64,000 bases of DNA. Source: Photorhabdus thracensis. GTDB lineage: Bacteria > Pseudomonadota > Gammaproteobacteria > Enterobacterales > Enterobacteriaceae. Both the position numbers and the translations under genes were made by a program. Each line of letters starts with the position of its first letter. Within the stretch, counting starts at the first letter, position 1. Below the pieces are notes generated by a model. It had not been told where the DNA came from. It searched no databases and saw nothing but the letters and a program-made list of their open reading frames with translations. This document shows positions 51,527-62,081 of the stretch, in pieces. The stretch is taken from the NCBI RefSeq assembly GCF_001010285.1, contig NZ_CP011104.1, forward strand, positions 4,650,001 to 4,714,000, given 5' to 3'.

Positions 51527-52060
51527 TTACTTTATGTAACGGGTATCTACCATTTGAGTATCAGTTTCAATGTGTCCATTGGGATATTCAACCCATTCAC
51601 CTTTCCCGTCAGTCACAGTGATCTTCAGCATTTTAGTTTCATCCAGCTTAGGCTTATAGATAGTTTTCCATGCAGCGCCTGGTGTTAACTTAAATCGAAA
51701 GGGATACATACCGATCCTACCCTGTAGGAATATTCTTTTCGGACGCCCTTCAACTACTTTCAGGACAGGGTAAATAACTGGACTGAAATCAATAGCATTC
51801 AATGCCGCTATTTCGCTAATATTCGTCTGGACTGCGTCATTGATAAAGGCGATTAAACCTGTTCCCTCCGCGCCTTCCTCCTGAATAGCATTTTTCACCA
51901 GATGGCTGACATCGGTATAACCTACCGTCACAAAAGCCCGGTTGATTTTCCATTTGCACCATCCTCCACCATTGAAAGGTAATTTCGCCTGAAAATGGCC
52001 GGTTTTTGGATCTGCCTTTACATCCAGACGCAATCCGTTATAGGTCGGTACCCTATAATG
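51527..52060 (-). pseudogene. Immunity lipoprotein paralogue lacking its 5' part
   Basis: 168 codons from the first ATG at 52033; homology with the 244-aa lipoprotein extends upstream to about 52060 (YRVPTYNGLRLDV) and then stops. It has LPFNGGGWCKWKINRAFVTV and KPKLDETKMLKITV, ending DTRYIK. The signal peptide and lipobox are lost, so it cannot reach the periplasm. Same order, immunity then vgrG start, as at 43604. Confidence 0.8.
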
Positions 52061-52227
52061 CCGCTCATCATCATGTTATTATTGCATTCACACTGACATT
52101 TCTTTTCAAAACATTACAATTTAAAACTCATTTTGCCATTATTTATTAATGATTCGACTAACTCTAATCATAGCCATGCAGTTGAATAATCCATACCATG
52201 TTTTCTTATCATCACAGCAAATATCAC

Positions 52228-52318
52228 CGGTTTATCCCCGCTAATGTGAGGAACATATTCCCTATTTGATAGCCAAATCCGTATTGTATGGTTCATCCCT
52301 ATGAAATACAGGGAACAC
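52228..52318. CRISPR. Relic two-repeat type I-E CRISPR array
   Basis: CGGTTTATCCCCGCTAATGT plus GAGGAACAT (52228-52256) is a close match to the 29-nt enterobacterial I-E repeat. A second element, TGGTTCATCCCTATG with ACAGGGAACAC, starts at 52289, exactly 61 nt later, leaving a 32-nt spacer (52257-52288). Both stems keep partial complementarity. No cas genes nearby. The exact spacing argues against chance. Confidence 0.65.
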
Positions 52319-52488
52319 CCCAAAACTCTCAAATAATAATTTGACCTTTATTATATTGGAAAAAATCCTTAAGGAAATCAAACTGGCTTTGCTTGAATAG
52401 GTTAAATAAAAACAAAACCCACTCAGGCTTTCCCTTTAATCAACTCAAACTTCCAATATCGAAATACCATTCCAGAGTCAATTCCTTT
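52319..52488. other. Intergenic stretch
   Basis: AT-rich, no gene or motif recognised between the CRISPR relic and the DUF2442 gene. Confidence 0.4.
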
Positions 52489-52725
52489 TCATTGAGAAAT
52501 GACTTTTCGATATAAAACATCCGAGGCCAAATCAGCTTCATTAGGCCAACATACTGCCCCGAATTTATCCACCTTCGCCTGAGCGAAAAACTGAGGATCT
52601 TTCAATGGCTCAAACATAGAGCTAAACAAACGATCAGCAATTGAGATTTCGCCTTGCGTTCCATCATCAAAAGTTAGAACCAGAATATATTCCGGTTTAG
52701 TCTGCACATTAATCACTCTTCTCAT
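52489..52725 (-). CDS. DUF2442 protein
   Basis: 78 aa from ATG 52725 (MRRVINVQTKPEYILVLTFD), the family start; earlier codons belong to the overlapping gene upstream. Core features: LTFDDGTQGEISIADRLF and FGAVCWPNEADLASDVLYRK. DUF2442 proteins are usually paired with DUF4160 proteins in small toxin-antitoxin-like units, and that partner is found directly upstream with ATGA overlap. Confidence 0.85.
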   Translation of the reverse strand: MRRVINVQTKPEYILVLTFDDGTQGEISIADRLFSSMFEPLKDPQFFAQAKVDKFGAVCWPNEADLASDVLYRKVISQ

Positions 52726-52832
52726 GACAACCACGCCAAAGATTCGATTTTGTTTAACGGACGATGCTGCTCTGCCAGCCTCCAATCATCCAGCAGTTCT
52801 TGTCGGTGCTGATGGCCCAATTGCCTTGACAT
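52722..52832 (-). pseudogene. DUF4160 protein remnant
   Basis: ATG 52832 to TGA 52722, 36 codons: QELLDDWRLAEQHRPLNKI is the C-terminal signature of DUF4160 proteins, which are normally about 80 aa. The N-terminal half is missing. The stop overlaps the DUF2442 start (ATGA). So the putative partner is broken while DUF2442 is intact. Confidence 0.65.
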
Positions 52833-52963
52833 AAAACGGCAGGTTATAGCATGCCGTGTACTGAATATGGTATAAAACTTGCCGTTTTTTCTTATGAATC
52901 ATTTTGCAAAGGGTATTGTTTGCTACAATATACCTATTCTTGTTCGTAATTTAAGGTAACCAG

Positions 52964-54694
52964 GTGAATATTCAGGCGATTCTTTCAGAAAAAGTCAGCC
53001 AGGCGCTGATTGCAGCAAGTGCTCCAGCCGACAGTGAAGCTCACGTCCGTCAATCCGCGAAAGCGCAATTTGGTGACTATCAGGCCAATGGTGTGATGGC
53101 CGCCGCTAAAAAAGTGGGTATGCCGCCCCGACAACTGGCAGAAAAAGTTGTTAGCCTGCTGGATCTGCAAGGTATCGCCAGTAAAGTTGAAATCGCCGGC
53201 CCCGGTTTTATCAATATTTTTCTTGATAAAACCTGGATTGCAGCGAATATCGAAACTGCACTGAAAGATGAGAAATTGGGCGTTACTCCAGTCGAACCGC
53301 AAACTATCGTTGTCGATTATTCAGCACCTAATGTCGCTAAACAGATGCACGTTGGTCATCTGCGTTCCACCATTATTGGTGATGCTGCGGTCCGTACACT
53401 TGAATTCCTCGGCCATAAGGTTATCCGCGCTAATCACGTTGGTGATTGGGGAACCCAGTTCGGTATGCTGATCGCCTATCTGGAGAAAGTACAGAACGAA
53501 AATGCCGGCGATATGGCACTGGCCGATCTGGAAGCTTTCTATCGTGAAGCAAAAAAGAACTATGATGAAGATGAAGAGTTTGCGGCCCGCGCCCGTGGCT
53601 ATGTGGTGAAGCTGCAAGGCGGTGATGAGTATTGCCGTACTATGTGGCGCAAGCTTGTGGATATCACTATGGCCCAAAACCAGCAAACCTATGACCGTCT
53701 GAATGTCACTTTGACTCAAGATGCCGTGATGGGGGAAAGTCTGTACAACGATCTGCTGCCCGGTATTGTCACTGATCTGAAACAGAAAGGTCTGGCGGTA
53801 GAAAGTGATGGCGCAACCGTGGTTTACCTTGATGAGTTTAAAAACAAAGAAGGTGAACCAATGGGCGTGATTATCCAGAAAAAGGATGGCGGCTATCTCT
53901 ACACCACAACGGATATCGCCTGTGCAAAATATCGTTATGAAACCCTGCACGCTGAACGTGTTCTTTATTATATCGACACCCGTCAACATCAGCATTTGAT
54001 GCAAGCATGGGCTATCGTTCGTAAAGCAGCCTATATACCAGAAGCCATGTCACTGGAACACCATATGTTCGGCATGATGCTGGGTAAAGATGGCAAACCA
54101 TTCAAAACCCGTGCCGGCGGCACTGTCAGGTTGACCGATCTGCTGGATGAAGCCATTGAACGTGCCGATAAACTTATCCGTGAGAAAAACCCGAATATGC
54201 CAGAAGATGAGCTGAAAAAAGTGGTTGAAGCTGTGGGTATCGGCGCAGTGAAATATGCCGATCTCTCCAAGAGCCGTACGACAGATTACATCTTCGATTG
54301 GGATAATATGCTCGCCTTTGAAGGTAACACCGCGCCTTATATGCAATATGCCTATACCCGCGTGGCTTCGATCTTCAAACGTGCCGATATTGATGAAAGC
54401 AGCCTGACTTTACCGGTTATCCTGAATGAGGATCGTGAACAAGCTCTGGCAACCCGTTTGTTACAATTCGAAGAGACTATCACCACCGTCGCCCGTGAAG
54501 GTACGCCACACGTTATGTGTGCTTACCTGTACGATTTAGCCGGTCTGTTCTCTGGTTTCTATGAACACTGTCAGATCCTGAATGCTGAAAATGAAGAACT
54601 ACGCCAGAGCCGCCTGAAACTGGCTTTGCTGACGGCGAAAACACTGAAGCTGGGTCTGAATACCTTGGGCATTGAGACGATAGAACGGATGTAA
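52964..54694 (+). CDS. argS: Arginine--tRNA ligase
   Basis: 576 aa with a GTG start, the start also used in E. coli. Class I synthetase: arginyl-specific N-terminal Add1 domain, HIGH-equivalent in [20 protein letters not shown] near 121-140, the MSK region [18 protein letters not shown] near 367-384, DALR anticodon domain at the C-terminus. Upstream GGTAACCAGGTG gives a weak site. Confidence 0.97.
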   Translation: MNIQAILSEKVSQALIAASAPADSEAHVRQSAKAQFGDYQANGVMAAAKKVGMPPRQLAEKVVSLLDLQGIASKVEIAGPGFINIFLDKTWIAANIETALKDEKLGVTPVEPQTIVVDYSAPNVAKQMHVGHLRSTIIGDAAVRTLEFLGHKVIRANHVGDWGTQFGMLIAYLEKVQNENAGDMALADLEAFYREAKKNYDEDEEFAARARGYVVKLQGGDEYCRTMWRKLVDITMAQNQQTYDRLNVTLTQDAVMGESLYNDLLPGIVTDLKQKGLAVESDGATVVYLDEFKNKEGEPMGVIIQKKDGGYLYTTTDIACAKYRYETLHAERVLYYIDTRQHQHLMQAWAIVRKAAYIPEAMSLEHHMFGMMLGKDGKPFKTRAGGTVRLTDLLDEAIERADKLIREKNPNMPEDELKKVVEAVGIGAVKYADLSKSRTTDYIFDWDNMLAFEGNTAPYMQYAYTRVASIFKRADIDESSLTLPVILNEDREQALATRLLQFEETITTVAREGTPHVMCAYLYDLAGLFSGFYEHCQILNAENEELRQSRLKLALLTAKTLKLGLNTLGIETIERM

Positions 54695-54724
54695 CTGTAC
54701 AATCGCGGTTTTCTCTGAAAAATT

Positions 54725-54758
54725 GGCGTGATATAGGCATATATTGCCTTATCACGCC
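54725..54758. terminator. Bidirectional terminator argS / thioesterase
   Basis: GGCGTGATA and AGGCA pair with TGCCT and TATCACGCC (54725-54758), 14 bp with one bulged T and a 5-nt loop, between two convergent genes. Confidence 0.8.
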
Positions 54759-54772
54759 TGCTAAGGTTTGTA

Positions 54773-55540
54773 TTATACAGTCATCGTCCGTTCTTGTTTG
54801 GTGCTCAATGCAATTCTGGTATGAATGATATTGGCAACCACTTTCGGTATATGCTGAATAAAGAAGTGATCAGAATCGACGAGGTGAATATCAACACCAC
54901 CACAAGTGTAGTTTTCCCACGCCAGCATATCCTCTTTTGACATCGTTTTATCCTCTTGCCCATAAATCAAAACGAGTTCAGATACACTTTGCTTTTGCCG
55001 CAAGTAATACTTCATATGGTAATTAAGCGATAAATCATTACGAATAATAGGAAAGAATATCGCTTTGAAATCTTCATTATTGATGACTTCATCATGCGTT
55101 CCACCATATTTTGCCAACAGCTCACTCAATTGCGCATCAGAAAAATCAAATGGATCTTCTTTAAAATTGGTAATATGCGGAGCGGCTTCTGCGGAAATAA
55201 ATACGTTTGCCGGAGACTGGTTCTCATTATTTAACCGGTTAGCCAATTCATAAGCAAACAAACCGCCGTTACTGTGCCCAAATAAAGAGAACCGGCTACC
55301 GTTAATCAGATGTCTCATTTCCCCGTGTACTGCCTGCAAAATCTTTCCCATATCCCGGCTTAACGCTTCACCAAAACGACTGCCGCCACCCGGCAATTGT
55401 AATGCATATACCGCAATATTTTTCGCCAGACAAGTGCTCAGGCCACGGAAAACCTCTGCCGAGCCACCCGCATAAGGAAAACAAAATAAGATATGATCAG
55501 TTTTATCTGATTGAGTATGACTTAACTTTTCAAACCACAT
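54773..55540 (-). CDS. Type II thioesterase (NRPS/PKS editing type)
   Basis: 255 aa alpha/beta hydrolase. FCFPYAGGSAEVFRGL near 19-34 is the type II thioesterase start; nucleophile motif FGHSNGGLFAYELANRL near 92 (usual GHSMGA); Asp in LIYGQEDKTMS near 198; His in VDSDHFFIQ near 228. These enzymes release wrong or stalled chains from nonribosomal peptide or polyketide synthases. No synthase is in view, so it must act with a cluster elsewhere or is a stray copy. Confidence 0.85.
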   Translation of the reverse strand: MWFEKLSHTQSDKTDHILFCFPYAGGSAEVFRGLSTCLAKNIAVYALQLPGGGSRFGEALSRDMGKILQAVHGEMRHLINGSRFSLFGHSNGGLFAYELANRLNNENQSPANVFISAEAAPHITNFKEDPFDFSDAQLSELLAKYGGTHDEVINNEDFKAIFFPIIRNDLSLNYHMKYYLRQKQSVSELVLIYGQEDKTMSKEDMLAWENYTCGGVDIHLVDSDHFFIQHIPKVVANIIHTRIALSTKQERTMTV

Positions 55541-56028
55541 AAATTCTTCCCCACTCAGTTAAATCTATCAAGGCCAGCAAGTTAATCTATGACATCTGAA
55601 TAACCCGCAAAACACAGGACGATGTCAATTATTTATTTTTAAGATGATTAAATGTTCATCCCGATATTATTTACCTGTCGAATTTAATCCAGTAGCTGTT
55701 CCAAATCGCATTCGGATCAGTTAGTTAGCATAACAAATATAGCCATATTATAATTGTGATTTATAACAGGATCCCTTATATTTTCATGAAAAAACACGAC
55801 CTGGCACGCACAATGAAATTTTTATTCAAACATTGTTAAACTAAGTGACTATAACATCCAGGTCATCACTTAATTATGAATATTTCAACGATGAAAATAT
55901 ATAGCGGAGAAATTAGTCACAAATCAATTAGTTGGTTACATTAATTCTATGAAAGTTGATATCCCAGCAGTCTCCGAAAGCTCAAACGCGGCTTGATCCG
56001 AGAATAACCGCTGGGATACCTGAATTTA
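55541..56028. other. Intergenic region thioesterase / murJ
   Basis: 488 bp, AT-rich. Upstream of the thioesterase start and downstream of murJ. TATCCCAGC (55960-55968) and GCTGGGATA (56010-56018) could form a long stem-loop near the murJ end. No gene recognised. Confidence 0.45.
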
Positions 56029-57564
56029 TTATAAACCGCGGTGGGCGAAATCTTTCAACCGGAAACCCATCAGCATCAATGCAGCAAAATAACCGCCAGC
56101 TCCAGCGATAACCACCATCATTAACCGCAACAGACGCATAGCCATATTTCCCTGTTCCCATGCTGGCATCAACCATAAAGTAACAGCTAACACGGCAACC
56201 ATTACTGCAATTGCCACAACCAGTTTAAATAAGAAAACACCCCACCCCACCAGCGGCTTAAAGATATTTTTCTGCCGTAATTGCCAGTAAAGCATACCGG
56301 CATTGAAACAAGCAGCCAAACCGATAGAAAGCGCCAACCCAGCATGTTTCAGTGGGCCAACAAAAGCCAGATTCATTAGTTGAGTCAAAATTAAAGTCGC
56401 AATCGCAATTTTCACCGGGGTTTTGATATCGCCACGGGAATAAAAACCCGGTGCCAATACTTTAACAATAATTATCCCCATCAGCCCGAAACAGTAAGCA
56501 ATTAATGCCTTCTGAGTCATTGCCGCATCAAATGCAGTGAAATTACCATACTGGAAAAGAGAAACCGTCAAAGGTTCTGCCAGAATACCCAGCGCGATAG
56601 CACAAGGCAGCGCCAATAGGAAACAGAGCCGAAGCCCCCAATCCATCAGTTTAGTGTATTCCTCATGATTGCCACTGGAAAAACTTTTCGCCAGTGAAGG
56701 CAAAAGAATGGTTCCAAGAGCAACGCCCAATACACCGGAAGGTAATTCCATCAAACGGTCAGCGTAATACATCCAGGACACAGAACCGGATACCAGAAAT
56801 GAGGCGAAAATTGTATTAATAATTAATGAAATCTGGCTGACTGAAACCCCAAGGATCGCCGGCCCCATCTGTCGGATAACCCGCCATACGCCACTGTTAC
56901 GGAAAGAGATGCGCGGTAATACCAGCATGCCAATTTTTTTCAGATGGGGAAGCTGATAGACAAGTTGCAAAATACCGCCGGCAACAACCGCCCAACCCAA
57001 CGCCATCACCGGTGGATTGCAATACGGGGAGACAAACAGTGCAAACACAATCATGCTGATATTAAGCAACGTCGGGGCGAAAGCCGGTACAGAAAACCGA
57101 TTCCAGGTATTTAATATCGCCCCTGCCAACGAGGCCAGTGATATCAGAAAAATATAAGGAAACGTAATTCTTAACAGATTTGTCGTCAGAGCAAATTTAT
57201 CCGCAGTATCGGTAAAACCCGGCGCGGTAATATAAATCACCCACGGTGCAGCTAAAATACCCAGCACCGTAACAACCGCCAGAATTAACGTCAACATACC
57301 GGAAACATAGGCAATAAACGTCCGGGTCGCTTCGTCTCCCTGCTGATTTTTATATTCAGCCAAAATCGGCACAAATGCCTGAGAAAATGCGCCTTCTGCA
57401 AAAATACGGCGCAACAGATTAGGTAATTTAAATGCAACAAAAAAGGCATCCGTTGTTGCACCTGCGCCAAATATACGGGCAATAATGGCATCACGGATAA
57501 AGCCCAAAACCCGGGAAAACATGGTCATAGAACTGACCGCAGCCAGCGATTTCAATAAATTCAT
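56029..57564 (-). CDS. murJ: Lipid II flippase MurJ
   Basis: 511 aa from ATG 57564 ([20 protein letters not shown]), E. coli length; 13 extra in-frame codons upstream are unlike the family. MOP-superfamily exporter with 14 helices, flips lipid II for peptidoglycan. Family residues visible: [20 protein letters not shown] near 20-39, [20 protein letters not shown] near 52-71, and [14 protein letters not shown] in the second half. The start lies about 90 bp from the CRISPR array. Confidence 0.97.
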   Translation of the reverse strand: MNLLKSLAAVSSMTMFSRVLGFIRDAIIARIFGAGATTDAFFVAFKLPNLLRRIFAEGAFSQAFVPILAEYKNQQGDEATRTFIAYVSGMLTLILAVVTVLGILAAPWVIYITAPGFTDTADKFALTTNLLRITFPYIFLISLASLAGAILNTWNRFSVPAFAPTLLNISMIVFALFVSPYCNPPVMALGWAVVAGGILQLVYQLPHLKKIGMLVLPRISFRNSGVWRVIRQMGPAILGVSVSQISLIINTIFASFLVSGSVSWMYYADRLMELPSGVLGVALGTILLPSLAKSFSSGNHEEYTKLMDWGLRLCFLLALPCAIALGILAEPLTVSLFQYGNFTAFDAAMTQKALIAYCFGLMGIIIVKVLAPGFYSRGDIKTPVKIAIATLILTQLMNLAFVGPLKHAGLALSIGLAACFNAGMLYWQLRQKNIFKPLVGWGVFLFKLVVAIAVMVAVLAVTLWLMPAWEQGNMAMRLLRLMMVVIAGAGGYFAALMLMGFRLKDFAHRGL

Positions 57565-57653
57565 CGTATTTATCTCAAAATCATGCTCAAAAAAACGCAC
57601 CAACCGAAGTCAGTGCGTCAAATAAATCAACTCATTAAATCTGAATTTAATCA

Positions 57654-59122
57654 TTTCTAAACTGCCTGTACGGCAGTGAACGATACCATACGCAGCCGCA
57701 AACACCTTCTTTTTTTCTAAGCTGCCTGTACGGCAGTGAACTTTCTATTTCATGTTTATCGAACATACCCATCTTTCTAAGCTGCCTGTACGGCAGTGAA
57801 CTCCCGTATAAGATACAACATCAAATCACCGAATTTCTAAGCTGCCTGTACGGCAGTGAACTAACAGAAGTAGCAAAATTAACATATGAAAATTTTCTAA
57901 GCTGCCTGTACGGCAGTGAACGAATATTCCGGTCTCAGTTCCCGCTATAAATTTTTCTAAGCTGCCTGTACGGCAGTGAACATTAAAATTAACGTCGTGA
58001 ATATTATTAAGCATTTCTAAGCTGCCTGTACGGCAGTGAACGTATTTCACCAAAGAACCTTATGCCGTGCACATTTCTAAGCTGCCTGTACGGCAGTGAA
58101 CGAACGCATGGGGATCATTAGCCCAACCGAACGTTTCTAAGCTGCCTGTACGGCAGTGAACTTTAGCGCTGCCCCTGCCTCCGTGTGCACCTCTTTCTAA
58201 GCTGCCTGTACGGCAGTGAACATTAAAGCCGCGAAAGATAGCATCGGCGCAAATTTCTAAGCTGCCTGTACGGCAGTGAACGAAATGCTGGTTGGGAAAT
58301 GCAGCGTCTACGCTTTCTAAGCTGCCTGTACGGCAGTGAACCTATATCCACGATTAGCATACGCATACCCATCATTTCTAAGCTGCCTGTACGGCAGTGA
58401 ACACGAACAGAAAAAGGCTAACGAAAATTCGAAATTTCTAAGCTGCCTGTACGGCAGTGAACCACTACCGAAGAGCTTCATCAGCAAGCAGAAATTTCTA
58501 AGCTGCCTGTACGGCAGTGAACTGATTATCTCTGTCACTATTTCTATTTCATATTTTCTAAGCTGCCTGTACGGCAGTGAACAGTTTCAGAACGCTTTGT
58601 ACCTAATGCGATTTTTTCTAAGCTGCCTGTACGGCAGTGAACCGTAAGAATAACCGGATGATTCGCAAGTGCTATTTCTAAGCTGCCTGTACGGCAGTGA
58701 ACCGTGTGCTTGAGCTTTAACAGTCCGCCTAATCTTTCTAAGCTGCCTGTACGGCAGTGAACTCTATTGAGAGCAGCAGAAAGAGACTGGAAATTTTCTA
58801 AGCTGCCTGTACGGCAGTGAACACTTTGATGCACGTTATGACAACGTTCCCGCCTTTCTAAGCTGCCTGTACGGCAGTGAACTGTGTGGAACGTGGCAAG
58901 GAGACGCATTTCAATTTCTAAGCTGCCTGTACGGCAGTGAACTTTTTTTAATAACCAAAGTGCTCCCCGCGAACTTTCTAAGCTGCCTGTACGGCAGTGA
59001 ACGTAAGCCCCCTTTGGAATGGTTCAATTCTGTGTTTCTAAGCTGCCTGTACGGCAGTGAACGCAACGGAAAGACAGTGAATGGAAATACAAAATTTCTA
59101 AGCTGCCTGTACGGCAGTGAAC
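57654..59122 (-). CRISPR. Type I-F CRISPR array, 25 repeats and 24 spacers
   Basis: A 28-nt repeat, on the minus strand GTTCACTGCCGTACAGGCAG followed by CTTAGAAA, occurs 25 times at 60-nt intervals: starts 57654 to 58314, then one 61-nt step to 58375, on to 59095. Spacers are 32 nt, one (58342-58374) is 33 nt. The sequence is the enterobacterial subtype I-F repeat. The only variant I see is the repeat at 57654 (one base changed), as expected for the leader-distal end, so transcription should run leftward from a leader at 59123 on. All spacers differ. No cas genes lie in the window. Confidence 0.97.
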
Positions 59123-59434
59123 TGTTAGATACTAACCTTAACCTGCTGACTTTTAAAGAGTAGAGTGATAAAAAGTAAAAAAACCCTTTTTTACGAGGTA
59201 AATAACATTTCTTTAAAAAACAATGTATTAAAATTAACTAAGAAAAAAGGGTCAAAAATAAGGTATGAAGAAACACCATCTTTCAAATTACATTTCCCTC
59301 CTTCTCTCTACATCTGTTTGTCCATTAATGAGCAAAAGCCCCATCATGGGGCTTACGACGAGACGGTAATTTAAGTTCTGCTATAACTTTGTAACTAGAC
59401 AGTTCCTGGTTTATCTGGCAGTACAATCTGAGAA
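59123..59434. other. Putative CRISPR leader
   Basis: About 312 bp, AT-rich, with long A and T runs (59177-59193, 59214-59225), between the repeat end carrying the perfect repeats and rimJ. By orientation it is the leader and promoter of the array. No gene is credible here, although short frames are open. Confidence 0.6.
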
Positions 59435-60019
59435 TTAACTTTTTCCATTCCATTTTTCATCTGTCAGTGCAGTTAATACATGATCCTGCCAAATCCCATT
59501 TATCATCAGATATTTCTTTGCATATCCTTCACGTTCAAAGCCCAATCGTTCCAACAATTTACCACTACGATGATTATCAGGCATATAATTAGCCATAATC
59601 CGATGCATACCCTGCTGACGCTGCATATAGCGGATGGCTGGCTGCAACGCCTCATACATCAGCCCTTTTCCCTGCCATTTTTCACCAAGGGAATATCCCA
59701 AATAACAGGCATGAAAAGCACCCCGCAAAATATTACTGAAATTCGCAACACCAATAACTTCATTCTCATTCGGATCAAGCAGCAAGAAATGAAAAGCTGC
59801 GCTCTGCCTTTGCATTTCCATGATTAAATTCAATCGGTTTGTCCAACCAGAAGGCTGACAATGGCTGTTATCCCTAGTTGGCTCCCAAGGTTTAAGAAAT
59901 TCGTGATTTTCTGAATAATATTCAGCTAAACGATAAGCATCCCGCTCGTACACCAAACGCACCACCATTCGTTCTGTTATCAAACGAACTTTCGGTAAAG
60001 TGGAACGATAACCAAACAT
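59435..60019 (-). CDS. rimJ: Ribosomal-protein-S5-alanine N-acetyltransferase RimJ
   Basis: 194 aa GNAT enzyme that acetylates the N-terminus of ribosomal protein S5. N-terminal [20 protein letters not shown], motif [21 protein letters not shown] near 108-127, [20 protein letters not shown] near 149. Divergent from mdtH as in E. coli. In E. coli yceH and yceM lie between rimJ and murJ; here the CRISPR array does. Confidence 0.95.
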   Translation of the reverse strand: MFGYRSTLPKVRLITERMVVRLVYERDAYRLAEYYSENHEFLKPWEPTRDNSHCQPSGWTNRLNLIMEMQRQSAAFHFLLLDPNENEVIGVANFSNILRGAFHACYLGYSLGEKWQGKGLMYEALQPAIRYMQRQQGMHRIMANYMPDNHRSGKLLERLGFEREGYAKKYLMINGIWQDHVLTALTDEKWNGKS

Positions 60020-60208
60020 TATTTCTCCCTAGCTATGCCTAATTTGTCCGTTAAAAACTTAAGCTTTTCATCTATAAAATACATCTTCCAGCCACCCGCT
60101 TACGATAAAAAAATATTATCCATAAATCACTACCCTAAAGATTAAATTAAGTACAGAATATAGAAGAATTATATTATTCTCCTCTTCTTAATATTCCAAT
60201 GGTGAGCA

Positions 60209-61414
60209 ATGTCACTGGTTTCGCAAGCACGTAGCCTGGGCAAGTACTTCTTGTTATTTGATAACTTGCTGGTCGTTCTGGGCTTCTTCGTCGTTTTTCC
60301 CTTAATATCAATACATTTTGTTGAACAACTGGGCTGGGCTGCGCTGGTTGTCGGTTTTGCTCTTGGTTTACGGCAGTTTGTACAACAAGGCTTGGGCATT
60401 TTCGGTGGCGCAATTGCCGACCGCTTTGGTGCAAAACCGATGATCGTCACCGGGATGCTGTTGCGCGCCCTTGGTTTTGCTTTAATCGCATTAGCCACTG
60501 AGCCGTGGATCTTATGGCTTGCCTGCATATTATCCGCATTAGGCGGCACTTTATTTGATCCACCACGGACCGCACTGGTTATCAAACTCACCCGCCCTCA
60601 CGAACGTGGCCGTTTTTATTCCCTGCTGCTCATGCAAGATAGCGCCGGGGCCGTTGTCGGTGCGCTGATTGGTAGCTGGCTGCTGCAATATGATTTCCAT
60701 CTTGTTTGTTGGACAGGTGCTGTTATTTTCGTTCTGGCAGCCATCTGGAATGCCTGGCAACTCCCTGCATACCGGATTTCCACTACCCGTACGCCAATCT
60801 GGGAAGGTATGGGACGCGTCATTAAAGACCGCCGCTTCTTCACTTATGTGTTGACACTGACCGGCTACTTTATGCTGTCTGTACAGGTAATGCTGATGTT
60901 CCCAATTATCGTCAATGAAATCGCCGGGACGCCCGCTGCGGTGAAGTGGATGTACGCCATTGAGGCGACACTTTCGTTGACTTTACTTTATCCCATTGCC
61001 CGCTGGAGCGAGAAACGTTTCCGGCTGGAACAGCGCCTGATGGCAGGGCTTTTCCTGATGAGCCTGAGCATGTTCCCAATAGGTTTGATTGGTGAAATCA
61101 ATACGCTGTTTGGCATTATCTGCCTGTTCTACTTGGGTACCGTCACCGCAGAACCTGCTCGTGAGACATTAAGCGCTTCACTGGCTGATCCCCGCGCCCG
61201 TGGCAGTTATATGGGCTTTAGCCGCCTCGGCCTGGCACTGGGTGGCGCTTTAGGTTATACCGGCGGCGGTTGGTTGTATGATACCGGTCATAGGCTAAAT
61301 ATGCCGCAACTGCCCTGGATCCTGTTAGGAATTATTGGCTTTATCACGTTGTATGCACTGCACCGCCAATTTAACCAGCGTAAAATTGAATCCGCCATGC
61401 TTAGTGGCAATTAA
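60209..61414 (+). CDS. mdtH: MFS multidrug resistance protein MdtH
   Basis: 401 aa, 12 membrane helices, drug:H+ antiporter of the inner membrane. Starts [40 protein letters not shown] (loop 2-3 motif A) near 71-90. Nearly collinear with E. coli MdtH, which gives resistance to some quinolones. Confidence 0.95.
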   Translation: MSLVSQARSLGKYFLLFDNLLVVLGFFVVFPLISIHFVEQLGWAALVVGFALGLRQFVQQGLGIFGGAIADRFGAKPMIVTGMLLRALGFALIALATEPWILWLACILSALGGTLFDPPRTALVIKLTRPHERGRFYSLLLMQDSAGAVVGALIGSWLLQYDFHLVCWTGAVIFVLAAIWNAWQLPAYRISTTRTPIWEGMGRVIKDRRFFTYVLTLTGYFMLSVQVMLMFPIIVNEIAGTPAAVKWMYAIEATLSLTLLYPIARWSEKRFRLEQRLMAGLFLMSLSMFPIGLIGEINTLFGIICLFYLGTVTAEPARETLSASLADPRARGSYMGFSRLGLALGGALGYTGGGWLYDTGHRLNMPQLPWILLGIIGFITLYALHRQFNQRKIESAMLSGN

Positions 61415-61451
61415 TGATGTAAAATCTGCCCTTCAAAATAAAGGAGTCAAT

Positions 61452-62015
61452 ATGAGAAAATTTTTCTTGGGGGCAGTATTGCTGATGGCCGGGTTAGTCA
61501 GCGGTTGCGATCAATTCAAAGATTTCAGTATCAGCGAAGAGCTGATTAATGGCTATCTGGCGAAACATATCCATTATCAGAAACAGATTGAGTTACATGG
61601 TATCGCCAACGCAGATATAGAACTGACAGAATTGTCCAGCCAAATTGGCCGGACAGAACCCGATAAAATAGCATTAACCGGCCAGGCAAAGGTTAATATT
61701 GCCTCCCTGCTTGGCCCAGCTAAAGCGGATATGAAGCTGACACTAAAAGCGCAACCTGTGTTTGATCCAGAAAAAGGCGCTATTTTTCTGAAAGAATTAG
61801 AAATCGTTGATTATCAAATCACACCGGAAAAAATGGAAAAGCCGATTAACGCTCTGCTTCCTTATCTGAATAAATCACTCAGCGCTTTCTTTGATATTCA
61901 CCCCGTGTATGTATTGAAACCGGATCACAGTAAAGCTGAAGCCGCCGCCAAAAAATTGGCAAAAGGGTTAGAAGTCAAACCTGGCAAATTTGTTATCATG
62001 CTAACCGATAAATAA
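61452..62015 (+). CDS. yceB: DUF1439 lipoprotein YceB
   Basis: 187 aa from ATG 61452 (AAGGAG 5 nt upstream); a longer frame overlaps mdtH and is not used. Lipobox LVSGC (Cys near 19). Mature part resembles YceB, an SMP-like tubular lipid-binding fold by structure reports. In E. coli grxB lies between mdtH and yceB; it is absent here. Confidence 0.92.
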   Translation: MRKFFLGAVLLMAGLVSGCDQFKDFSISEELINGYLAKHIHYQKQIELHGIANADIELTELSSQIGRTEPDKIALTGQAKVNIASLLGPAKADMKLTLKAQPVFDPEKGAIFLKELEIVDYQITPEKMEKPINALLPYLNKSLSAFFDIHPVYVLKPDHSKAEAAAKKLAKGLEVKPGKFVIMLTDK

Positions 62016-62035
62016 TTTTTATCGAGATATCGCAG

Positions 62036-62068
62036 AAAAGGCAAATAATCGTCAATTATTTGCCTTTT
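62036..62068. terminator. Bidirectional terminator yceB / ycdY
   Basis: AAAAGGCAAATAAT and ATTATTTGCCTTTT, a perfect 14-bp stem with a 5-nt loop, between convergent genes; A and T runs on each side serve both strands. Confidence 0.9.
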
Positions 62069-62081
62069 CATCCGTTTAAAA

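Noticed and set aside
53321-54004. 227-codon frame on the minus strand
   Set aside because: Antisense to argS; composition reflects the codon pattern of the real gene.
57826-58053. Open frame with repeated VHCRTGSLE units, and similar frames across 57650-59160 on both strands
   Set aside because: These are translations of the CRISPR repeat, not genes; the spacing and 28-nt unit explain them fully.
59165-59374. 69-codon frame in the CRISPR leader
   Set aside because: AT-rich Lys/Asn-rich reading without ribosome site or domain; better explained as leader DNA.
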